From Hypericum androsaemum (taxonomy: Eukaryota > Streptophyta > Magnoliopsida > Malpighiales > Hypericaceae), in NCBI GenBank assembly GCA_963995505.1, contig OZ023192.1, forward strand, positions 11,143,001-11,207,000: a DNA stretch of 64,000 bases. The letters run 5' to 3'. Within the stretch, counting starts at the first letter, position 1; every line of letters begins with the position of its first letter. Shown piece by piece: positions 21,432 through 30,770 of the stretch. The notes under the pieces were generated by a model, which did not search any database, was not told the DNA's origin, and saw only the letters and a program-made list of their open reading frames with translations. Made by a program: the position numbers and the translations under genes.

Positions 21432-21699
21432 TGCTAGGATTTGTCTCAAATTCTAGATAAATTAGAATTACTATTCTTATTCAGTATATTAATAGTTATC
21501 TACTATATATATTGGCCTATGCCTAGGTCTTATTCGCGTAGTCGAGAATTGAAGTAGAGAGAACCCTCACGGAGGTCTTGTAACCGATTGAACTCACATA
21601 GTGGACGCCTCTCTTTTGCCGTGGTTTTCTCCCTGTCTTGAGGTTTTCACGTAATTCTTGTGTCTCGTGTTTTACTCGTTTCGATCTAATTTTTTAACA
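21432..21699 (+). repeat. 5' LTR of Copia family 1
   Basis: It starts TGCTAGG and ends TTTTTAACA. It contains the ATATATAT... promoter-like stretch and the CCTAGGTCTTATTCG block shared with the other two LTR copies of this family. Confidence 0.9.
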
Positions 21700-21701
21700 A
21701 G

Positions 21702-21714
21702 TGGTATCAGAACC
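21702..21714 (+). other. primer-binding site (initiator Met tRNA type)
   Basis: TGGTATCAGAACC lies two bases after the 5' LTR and matches the common plant Copia primer site complementary to the 3' end of initiator tRNA-Met, with one difference in the usual AGAGC. Confidence 0.85.
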
Positions 21715-22356
21715 AGGTCTAATATTCGAGTATACGACAAAAAAAAAGAGAGGGCTGATTTCGGAGTCGGGAAAATTGAGATCGTGGGTTTTAGAGCAGC
21801 CGCCGCTGATCATCAAGCAGCTGGCCGCCGCCCCGATCAGCTGCCACCGAGGTCCGCCCGCGTCCCTTCCATTGAGACCCGCCTGCGTGCCGCCCGCTTC
21901 GTCGCCATTCGAGAAGTTGTCGCAGCGCTAAGTGAAGATCATTTATCAGGTTTTTTTGGTTCCTGCATGAACCCGATGCAAGGAGAGGAGAACGCCTTAC
22001 GACCGCCAGTCGTCCCGCTGTCATCTAGAGGAGGCGGCCATCCCCAGCGCTCCGTCGTCGCGCCTGGGGAGGAGGAGATCCGTCGCCGAGAAGAAGGAAC
22101 CCCGTCGGGTCCTTGTGGTTCGATCCGAAGCCATCATTCGTGGAGGAGTACCGACCACTGCCCCGCCGCACCCCGTCTCCATCCGCCAGCTACCCGCCAT
22201 GGTGGTCCCACATCCAGTCACTGCCTGTGAACAAAAAATCCTTATTTTTGAGTTGACTTGGTCAACTATTTGAATGGTTAACCAAAAGTCAACTATTTTA
22301 GCTGATTTTAGTTTCTAACCTGTTTTGGGCTGATTTTTGGTTCGAGGCATTTCAGA

Positions 22357-25300
22357 ATGACTTCGATGAAGTATGAGATTCCTCAGTTGTCAAGAAAAAC
22401 TAATTTTTCCTTGTGGTAGGTAAAGATGTGCGCTATTCTGACACATTTAGAGCTGGATGAGACTCTACTTGATGAGAAGTCGATGCTTTCGAGTTGGGAT
22501 GTTGCGATGAAAGCATCAGAGAATCGTAAGATTGTGAGTCAGATTCAGTTGTACTAGTCAGATGATATTTTGCGGGACGTGTTGAAGGAGACAACAGTTT
22601 CCTCATTGTGGGCAAAGCTTGAAAACTTGTGCATGCCTAAGAGTTTGACCAACAAACTGTGCTTGAAGCAACGATTATTTTTTATCCGGATGCCAAAAGA
22701 TAAGTCTGTGCTAAAACACCTTAATGAATTTAAGGATGTAGTGGCAGATCTTAGAACTCTGGATGTGAAATATGATGAAGATTTGGCTTTATTATTATTG
22801 TGCGCGTTGCCTGCCTCTTATTAGCAATTCAAAGATACTCTGCTGTTCAGCCATGATACTCTGAGTTGGGATAATGTTCATGATTCACTCTTGGAGAAAG
22901 AGAGAATTGATAAGCACACTGTTAGTTCCTCTGAAAATAACTAAGGGAATGGCTTGGTTGTGAGAGGGAGGTCTGAAGAGAGGAATGCGAAGTCTGGTTC
23001 AAGGAAGAAAAGTAAAATCAAATCAAAGTCAAGGTAGAAGGATAAGACTTGCTTCAATTGTTATAAGGTTGGGCATATTAGATGGTTCTGTCCGGAGTTG
23101 AAGAACAAGAAGAAGGGAAAAAAATCCAGTGCTCCAAAAGGAGAAAGTTCTGATAGCGGTAGTGCTACTGTTGCCACCACCACTCAGAATGAATCTGATG
23201 GAGACCTTATTTTTGTGATTGATGGAAAGTCCAAGGTTGATGCTGCTTGTATCCTTGATTCTGCTTGTACGTTTCATATATGTCCCATCCGGGACTGGTT
23301 TATAACATATGAATGTACGAAGAGTAATATTCTCATGAAAAATAATTTTATCTGCAAGGTTGTTAGTATTGGCTTAGTGAAGATCAAAATGCATGATGGT
23401 GTCATTCGAATCTTGACAAATGTGAGGCATATCCCTGATTTGAAGCGAAACTTGATTTCGCTGAGTACCCTTGATTCAGTGGGGTACAAGTACACTGGAG
23501 AAGGTGGAGTTCTTCGTGTGAGTAAGAACTCGTTAGTGCATATGAAGGCCAAGAAAGAGGTTAGGAATTTGTATGTTTTGCAGGGTTTTACAATTACATA
23601 GACTGCTGCTGCTACTGCATCTGGCTTGACAGATTCTGAGAATCCTCATTGTGGCATATGCGACTTAGTCACATGAGCGAGAAAGGCATGATCAAGATGA
23701 ATATGAGAGGATTATTATGTCCATAGGGTATTGGGAAGCTAAAATTTTGTGAGCACTGTGTATTTGGCAAGCAGAAGAAAGTTAGTTTTCAGAAAGGTGT
23801 GCACACAACTAAAGGAAAAATTGACTATGTTCATTCTGATCTTTGGGGACCGTCTCAACTTGCAACAAAGAATGGTTCCAAGTATATGCTGACTATCATT
23901 GATGATTATTTGAGAAAGGTGTGGGTGTTCTTCTTGAAGAGCAATGATCAAGTATTTGTCACTTTCTAGCAATAGAAGACTATTATTGAGAAGCAGACTG
24001 GGAGAGATGTCAAGCATCTCTGCACTGACAATGGATTAGAGTTTTGCTCTAGTTGGTTTAATGAGTTCTGGAAGAATGAGGGTATTTTCAGGCGTAAGAC
24101 AATCCCAGGTACACCTCAATAAAATAGAGTCAATGAAAGGATGAACAGAACTTTGTTGGAGAAAGTTTATTGTATGCTGTCAAATGCTGGTTTGCCTAAG
24201 TCATTTTGGGCAGAAGCTGTTTCCACTACCTGTCACCTTGTCAATCGTTCACCTCATGCATCTCTTGACTGTAAGGTACCTGAAGAAATATGGTCTGGAA
24301 ATCCTCTTAGTTATGCTGATTTGAAGATATTTGGGTGTCTTGCCTATGTTCATGTGAATAATGGCAAGTTAGAGCTAAGATCTGCGAAGTGTATCTTCCT
24401 TGGCTATGCTTCTGGTGTGAAGGGATACAAGCTATTTTGTCTCGAGCTGTTTAAGATCTTATTGAGTAGGAATGCTATTTTTAGAGAGACAGACATGATG
24501 AGTAAAAGGGAGGATATTTTTTCACCTGATGTTCCCAGTGCTCAAGTGTTGACTTGTAGAAGTCAAAAGTGCAGGTGGAGTTTGATGTTAATTCAGAAGC
24601 GAGTTCTTCCCGTGATGATGATTGCCATAATCCTACTCGTGATGGGTTGTCTGATGAAGTTGAGAATGTTGACATAGTTGGGAGGGAGTCAATGTATTCT
24701 ATTGCTAAAGACAAGTCCAGAAGAATTATCAGGCCTCCGCAGAAGTTAAATGAGGTTGATATTGTTGTTTTTGTCTTGAATATGGTAGAAGAAGTTGATA
24801 GCAATAAAGAACTGTCTAGTTACTCAGATGATGTGAAGTCAAAAGACTCTGCTAGATGGTTGGTTGCTGTGGAGGAAGAGATGGAATCTCTTCACAATAA
24901 CAAGACTTGGGAGATTACTAAGGTGCCTAAGGATAAGAAGGTTGTCAGTTGCAAGTGGGTATTCAAGAAGAATGATGGTATACTTGGAGTTGAAGAGCCT
25001 AGATACAAGGCTAGGCTAGTGGCTAGAGGATATAGTCAGATTCTTAGTGTAGACTTTAATGAGATATTTTCACCAGTTGTGAAACATATCTTGATTCATT
25101 CTCTTCTTGGTATTGTCGTTATGCAGGATTTGGAGCTTGAACAACTTGATGTGAAGATAGCTTTCTTGAATGGAGAGCTTAAGGAGAGGATTTATATAGC
25201 ATAGCCTGAGGGTTTTCATGTTGAAGGCAAAGAAAACCATGTGTGCTTGTTGAAGAAGTCCTTGTATGGCCTTAAGCAGTCTCTGAGGCAGTGGTATACA

Positions 25301-26365
25301 AGGTTTGATTCCTTTATGATTTCTCGTAGTTATGAGAGGAGCAAGTATGATAGTTGTATTTACCTGAAAAGGCTACGTGATGGTTTCCAAGTGTATTTGC
25401 TCCTGTATGTGGATGACATGTTAATTGCTGCCAGTAACAAAGGAGAGGTGAGGAAGCTCAAAGCTCTGTTGAGTAGCGAGTTTGAGATGAAAGATTTAGG
25501 TCCTGCTAACAAAATTCTTGGTATGGAGATTGCCAGAGATAGAGGAGCAAGGAAATTATTTCTGAGTCAGGAGAGTTACATTGAAAAGGTACTTGACAGA
25601 TTTGATGTGACTTGTAATCCTGTGAGTACTCCTCTTGGCACACATTTTCGGCTTTCGTCCGCTTTGTCTCCACAGTCAGCTGCTGAGGTCGACAACATGT
25701 CTGGTGTTCCATACTTTAGTGTTGTTGGTTCTGTTATGTATGCTATGGTTTGCATACGTCCAGATTTGGCATATACTGTGAGTGTTGTTAGCAGGTTTAT
25801 GACAAATTCTAGAGAAGATCATTGGAGAGCAGTGGAGTAGATTATGAGGTACTTAAAGAGTACCAAGGGCGTGTGTCTACAATTTGGAAGCACCAGTGAT
25901 GAAGTTGTTGGTTTCGTTGATTTAGATTATGCTGGAGATCTTGATAAGTTCAGGTCCTTATCTGGATATGTCTTCACTCTTGGAGGATGTGCTATCAGTT
26001 AGAGAGCTTATCTACAGGCCATAGTTGCATTGTCAACCACTGAGGCGGAGTATATGGCTATTACTGAAGGTGTGAAGGAGGCTATCTAGTTGAAAGGTTT
26101 CTTCAGTAAAATCTGTGAGAAACTACAGGTCAGTACAGTGTACTGTGATGGTCAAAGTGCTATCCATCTCTCGAGGGATGCTGTGTATCATGAGAGGACG
26201 AAGCACATTGATGTGAAGTACCACTTCATTCGGGAGCATGTTGCTCAAAGTGACATTGTTGTGAGCAAGATAAGTACCCAGGACAACCCTGCAGACATGT
26301 TGACGAAGCCGCTTTCTGGTGCTAAGTTCGAGCATTGCTTGGACTGGGTGAATGTTCGTGCTTGA
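22357..26365 (+). pseudogene. Copia family 1 gag-pol, multiply broken
   Basis: Domain order gag-PR-INT-RT-RNase H identifies Copia. Gag starts at ATG 22357. The zinc knuckle CFNCYKVGHIRWFC lies at about 23050-23091. A protease-like ILDSACTFH lies at about 23250-23280. GAG-pre-integrase starts near 23645, integrase with the DLWGP block is at about 23840, and reverse transcriptase spans about 24830-25660 with an intact YVDD at 25406-25417. RNase H and the [13 protein letters not shown] end lie at about 25900-26365. Stops at about 22418, 24121, 25202, 25838, 26000 and 26087, plus frame changes, prevent a full polyprotein. Most stops are TAG or TAA where CAG, CAA or TGG is expected. Confidence 0.9.
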
Positions 26366-26447
26366 TGTTGATTGCCCTTAGGGGCTGGTGGTGAAGGTGG
26401 AGCAGCGTCGATGTTAGAGTCATAGAATTTGGTCTAAGGTGGAGATT

Positions 26448-26717
26448 TGTTAGGATTTATCTCAAATTCTAGGAAAATTAGAACTACTATTCCTATTCAG
26501 TATAGTAATAGTTATCTCTTATATATATCGGCCTATTTCTAGGTCTTATTCGTGTAGTCGAGAATTGAGGTAGAGAGAATCCTCACGGAGGCCTTGTAAC
26601 CGATTGGACTTATATAGTAGACGACTCTCCTTTGTCCGTGGTTTTTTTTCCCGTCTTGAGATTTTCACGTAATTATTGTGTCTCGTGTTTTACTCGTTTC
26701 GATCTAATTTCTCAACA
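26448..26717 (+). repeat. 3' LTR of Copia family 1
   Basis: It starts TGTTAGG directly after the polypurine stretch and ends CTCAACA. It matches the 5' LTR at 21432 and the truncated copy's LTR at 18124. Confidence 0.9.
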
Positions 26718-27192
26718 GTTGCTTAGTGCTGCCACTTGCTTTTGGTATTACTTTTGATTAATAGCAATTAACATGAAGCTTGTCGCCCCCCTTTCCTCAC
26801 CTTTCCTGGCCTGTACACGGGACCTCATAAGTGGATACAAAGAGGGAAGGATGATCATCGAACCCTACAATCCCCACTTCGTCGAGAGGCAGCTTGGTCT
26901 GGTCCAAGACCTCCCTTTCCTGACCACTTATCTCTTTCATGGGCACGAACCTGAGCTGAAGACTGAGGAAACCCGGTGGTCATCTTTGAGCTTCAAGGTG
27001 AAGTTTATTGCAGCTTATCGCAGTATTATATAATACTTAATGAGGTGATTCACCTTGTCGTGTAGTCACTCAAGTTCAAGGGTTGGTGCTAGTTTTAGAG
27101 TGTGCCACCGGCGACTCCCATGACCAAAATTTTTGTTCAGGTGCTTTCGGGAAAGCGAAATACGGTGATGACTAACATCGGATCTTTAGAGG
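26718..27192 (+). pseudogene. plant-mobile-domain-like gene fragment, copy 2
   Basis: This repeats 18393-18950 with two internal deletions. The frame at about 26773-27033 contains GRMIIEPYNPHFVERQLGLV and ends at FIAAYRSII. It abuts the Copia 3' LTR exactly as in copy 1. After the stop, both copies continue into the roughly 100-bp segment also found beside ERD2 (8990-9094) and end at GATCTTTAGAGG. Confidence 0.5.
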
Positions 27193-27307
27193 ACAGACAC
27201 GTGCACAAATCATAGCTACATACTTCCTTTATGAATTTCTTCGTTAAATATGTGCTTCTTAAGCACATACTTGTATATAAATATGCAGCTGATGCCTTCA
27301 AGATGAG

Positions 27308-27354
27308 AGGCAATCTCTCTCTCTCTTCCCCTCTGTCTCTCCCTCTCTCTCCCT
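27308..27354. repeat. CT-rich microsatellite
   Basis: A run of CTCTCT / CCCTCT units about 47 bp long in noncoding DNA. Confidence 0.8.
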
Positions 27355-27821
27355 GGCATTTAGGTGAAGGATATAGGTATAAATAAGTCTATCACTTGTA
27401 AAAACTAGTGGTACCCATACATTGTGGACACTCTTATTGTTGGTCGTTAATCCTCCAGACAACTTTTATCATTTAAACCACCTCATTTAATTAGGCTATT
27501 TTTTTGTAACTCTCTCGATGCTTTTTAATATTCACGAGCAACAATTGATCCAGCATTGGAAATTTTCTCTTTCCACCAAACATAGTTTGAAGTTGTTTTT
27601 TTATTAGAAATCTCCATGTAGCAATGAGCATATACATATAGAAGCATAAGCAACGAGAAGAGAGTTTTTTGATTGAAAACGTGAACAAAACTTCTCTTGA
27701 TTTTGCAGAACTGTTTGCACACAACAGAGAGATTTCATCGCATTCTTATTTGACTTATCAAGTGGATCTACATTAACGTTGTGTTGTCTTCATCATATTG
27801 AGCTTCTTGTTTCAATTTAAT
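27355..27821. other. intergenic DNA, no gene recognised
   Basis: AT-rich sequence without motifs. Short minus-strand frames at 27491-27724 have no recognisable content. Confidence 0.4.
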
Positions 27822-28424
27822 TAACATGTCGCGATCAACACCACAAGATTTTTGTTAGATTGTAAATAATTGGTGAAGATCTTTTATCACGAATATATCA
27901 TTAGCGGGGTTCATAACAACACCTCAATCTTTGACCAATTTTTTCTGAAAAAAGTACCCCTAGCTCAAGGAGAACCATAAAGAACTCAAAAAGAAGGGGA
28001 ACCACTAAAAACGAAAAAATGGATAATTGTAATTAAAAAAAAACCTGATGTGACAGTGTTTTATCTTTGGAGTCATATTCTTTTTATCATTTTTTGAGTG
28101 TGTGTCTATATATATTTATATAATATTAACATGTCGCGATCAACACCACAAGATTTTTGTTAGATTGAAAATAACTGGTGAAGATCTTTTATCACGAATT
28201 GATCATTGGCGGGGTTCATAAGAACACCTCAATCTTTGACCAATTTTTCCTGAAAAAAGTACCCCTAGCTCAAGGAGAACCATAAAGAACTCAAAAAGAA
28301 GGGGAACCACTAAAAACGAAAAAAATGGATAATTGTAATTAAAAAAAACTGATGTGAAAGTGTTTTATCTTTGGAATCATATTCTTTTTATCATTTTTTG
28401 AGTGTGTGTGTCTATATATATATT
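27822..28424. repeat. 305-bp direct tandem duplication
   Basis: Units starting TAACATGTCGCGATCAACAC at about 27822 and 28127 are head to tail and nearly identical, differing by a few substitutions and short indels. Each ends in a TATATA run. No coding content was seen. Confidence 0.9.
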
Positions 28425-28635
28425 GGTAATGAAAAAAGAGTACATGCAAGTGCAATGAACTTGGCTTTCTTCGAAGAGAGATCACCAACTAACATTCACG
28501 TATGCATCTCATGCATTGGTCTCATCTTCAGTAAAGACATGATACAACACAAATAAACGAAAGGATCAGTCCATAATTTTTTTCTTCCAAATACTTCTTT
28601 CATTTTTATCTACCAGTATATTCTTGTAGCTATCT

Positions 28636-29230
28636 TCAGTCTCGACGAGGCCATCCTAGTCGAGCCACCTCCTTTCCGTTATTCTGTTCCTTCAACTTCT
28701 TGCCTTTCTCCTTTTTCTGATCCACATTCACTATTATCTTGTTGAGTTGCAAGCGTAGAGCGTTGATGTCCAACATTCGCCTAGCCTCCACGACCAGGTC
28801 CGCCATGTCCCTTGCTTCTTCATGCCTAAGGAAGCGATTTATGACAGCGCCAATAGAAGGGTGCCAAAAGGAGTACAACTTCCCTGCAAGATATTCTTTA
28901 TTACATTATTTCATCTTTTGAGCAACTATTTCATATTTTGAGTAACTAGTTCTTAGAGTAGAGTGTATGGCGCACTTGTAATATTTTAATTAAATTGGTA
29001 TTTGTTGAATTTAAATGGAAAATTATGATAACCTTTAGAATGATGTTTATCAAGAATTAGTAAGATAGTTTTTGTTTATCATCTTTGGAATAATAATATT
29101 TTTGACTTATAAAAGAATAATTATCCATTTATCAAAAAAGTAGTAGAAGAAAATTACCTCTCCGTGATGGGGGGAATGTCACGAATATCTCTATCTTTTG
29201 TTTACCCTTTGTTTTCTTATTGTTGTTAAT
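28636..29230 (-). pseudogene. type I MADS-box gene copy A, DNA-binding core deleted
   Basis: Exon 2 (28636-28883) encodes LYSFWHPSIGAVINRFL and a Lys/Glu-rich coiled-coil tail ending GWPRRD, typical of M-alpha (AGL62-like) proteins. Exon 1 (29158-29230) keeps KTKGKQKIEI and then jumps to the end of the MADS domain. Comparison with copy C shows an in-frame loss of about 105 bp (35 codons) that removes nearly the whole DNA-contacting helix and central beta strands. Splice sites (donor GTAATT, acceptor CTTGCAG) are kept. No in-frame ATG is visible at the expected start (ATT). MADS proteins bind CArG boxes as dimers; this product could not. Confidence 0.75.
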
Positions 29231-29504
29231 ATTGCCTCCTTACATTATGAAGTTATTTTGATTGTTTTTCCCTTTCAGTTTGAGATGACTGTTGAATCGG
29301 ATGGGCTATTTATATTGGACGTAATGGTATTAGTGAGAGGTGGATAAGTTCTGATGTTTTAATTTCTGAATCTAATTTTGCTGAATATTTAGTATGAATC
29401 TGATTATCTAGTTTTCTTATCATTTAGAGCAGCCAATATTATGATTCATTATAGAAATTACATCTAAAATGATTCGCATTTGGATGATGTTCTTATTTTG
29501 AGCA
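29231..29504. other. intergenic DNA upstream of MADS copy A
   Basis: No gene seen. A short stretch (about 29322-29345, TTAGTGAGAGGTGGATAAG) resembles the region upstream of MADS copy C (57133-57152), so it is old paralogous 5' flank. Confidence 0.4.
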
Positions 29505-29596
29505 CGGATTTGGTGCTGGCAATACAAAGTGGACAGCACCATACTGTTCAATTATGAACTGTTGAATTGTAAATCTGGAAGGTCGAGGTTAGTCGC

Positions 29597-29846
29597 GTGC
29601 AACCACTTTATTATTTACAAGGTCTTCCAATTTTACTGCTCCTCTGTATCCCCGCTCCTCCTTCTTCCTCTGAAATTTACGCAACTATGCCTGAATCAAT
29701 TCTTAAGGAAACTCTCGAGGATGACCTGGATTACTGGAATGAATTCTACGAAGTCTTGTGTACACGCTTTGAGAATGAAGAGCAAGTTGTTGAGTCAATG
29801 GTGGAGGATATGAATTTCGAGGAGGAATGCGTTGTGGCGAGTGGTG
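29597..29846 (+). pseudogene. unassigned reading frame split by Copia insertion
   Basis: A frame beginning upstream of MPESILKETLEDDLDYWNEF (ATG at 29687) is acidic and runs uninterrupted to the Copia target site TGGTG. If the empty site is read across (29846 to 36125), the frame continues for about 16 more codons before a TAG. I do not recognise the family. The duplicate at about 44610-44862 has six base differences and keeps the frame open. It may be an exon of a gene or part of an older repeat. Confidence 0.4.
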
Positions 29847-30741
29847 TGTTGGATTTGTGAATGAGCCCAAAGAAGGCCCAAAGCCCAAAAGTCCAAAGTC
29901 AAGTTAAGGTGTTAAGGAGTGGAGGTGTACCACATTGAATAGAGCAAGGAGGATTTCTTTGTTTATAAGGAATTCCTCTCCTTACCTCTCAACTTGGTTG
30001 ACTACCCAAAGTTGACCCACGCGCGTGTGCGTGTGCGCATGGCGCATTGGACGCAGGTCGCAATGGGCGCTTTGTGGCGCACTTGGCACTTCGCACGTCG
30101 CATCATCGCGAGGAGCTGGAGGAGCCTTAAGTATTTTGCCCGAGTCTAGAGAGAGCTGCGTAGCTACCGAAGTGGCGAGGGACTGCGAGCGCCTTCCAGG
30201 ATAGCCACCGAAGGCTGGAATATCTCAGAAATTTTCAGACGGTCGAAGGGCTGCAAGCAATCCATGAAGAGACGCAAAGAGGCTGGAGTAATCTGCCTAG
30301 CGAAGGGCCATCTCTGAAGGGCCACGAGCAATCTGGCTGCCTGCCTGAGTCGCATCTCTTCGGAAGTGCTTCGTGCCCCTTCGGAGTGCCTGCCTACCAC
30401 TCTTCCAGCGCCTATAAATAGGCCTCTCCTCCTCATTTGCACATCCATCCCAGCAGCAAGTGCATTCCATAAGCATTGTTATCTTCTCCTCTCCCCCGTT
30501 CTTCACTTACAAATAGTCCGTCCGAAAGTTCTGGGTATATAAGGGTTCATCCGAAAGTTTCGAGATACGTGTGCAACGTTCTTGGAAATGCCCGAACAGT
30601 CGTTGTATCTTGAGGACGATTGCCGTAGCCCGTACCGCACTAAAATATACGAGGCAATCTCGTCTTACGGAGAAAGTGTCCAACACTTGCCTCGACTACC
30701 GTAGATCCTAATCAAGTACACCGAACCCTCCGAGAACAACA
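29847..30741 (+). repeat. 5' LTR, Copia family 2 element 1 (895 bp)
   Basis: It starts TGTTGGATTTG and ends GAGAACAACA. It contains a canonical TATAAATA box (30413-30420), a second TATATAA (30536-30542) and a GC-rich CG/TG-repeat zone near 30020. It lacks a segment of about 77 bp with strong hairpins that the 3' LTR has. Confidence 0.92.
30413..30420 (+). promoter_or_regulatory. TATA box in the Copia family 2 5' LTR
   Basis: CCTATAAATAGGCC is a textbook plant TATA context. It is conserved in all the family 2 LTRs of this window (for example 45429, 50869, 58358, 63761), implying transcription start roughly 30 bp downstream. Confidence 0.7.
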
Positions 30742-30768
30742 ATCGTAAGATGAGATTCGTGTACTTGA
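30656..30768 (+). promoter_or_regulatory. fold-back U5/primer-site region of Copia family 2 (element 1)
   Basis: Arm A (30656-30669, AATCTCGTCTTACG, in the LTR) is complementary to A' (30744-30757), which starts two bases after the LTR at the position of a primer site; one C-to-T change leaves a G-U pair. Arm B (30712-30721, TCAAGTACAC) is exactly complementary to B' (30759-30768). The order A-B-A'-B' is that of a pseudoknot. The same arms occur in elements 2 and 3. Complementarity is seen directly; a role in priming, packaging or translation is inference. Confidence 0.6.
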
Positions 30769-30770
30769 AG

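Larger units (their letters stand above)
21432..26717 (+). mobile_element. Copia family 1 LTR retrotransposon with both LTRs (inactive)
   Basis: A 5286-bp element with LTRs at 21432-21699 and 26448-26717, an initiator-Met-type primer site (21702-21714), a GC-rich leader of about 640 bp, one gag-pol region and a polypurine tract (AAGGTGGAGAT) before the 3' LTR. The flanks GTTGT (21427-21431) and GTTGC (26718-26722) are probably a 5-bp target-site duplication with one later change. The LTRs differ at many positions, so the insertion is not very recent. Several in-frame stops make it non-autonomous. Confidence 0.92.

Noticed and set aside
21658..22230. 190-codon plus-strand frame crossing the end of the Copia family 1 LTR and its leader
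   Set aside because: It spans the LTR border and primer site and is rich in Pro/Arg/Ala from GC-rich leader DNA; no gag motif until 22357.
30164..30506. Minus-strand frames in the 5' LTR of element 1 (also 45181-45465, 50663-51046)
   Set aside because: Antisense to the LTR promoter region, present only because the LTR is GC-rich; no conserved domain.
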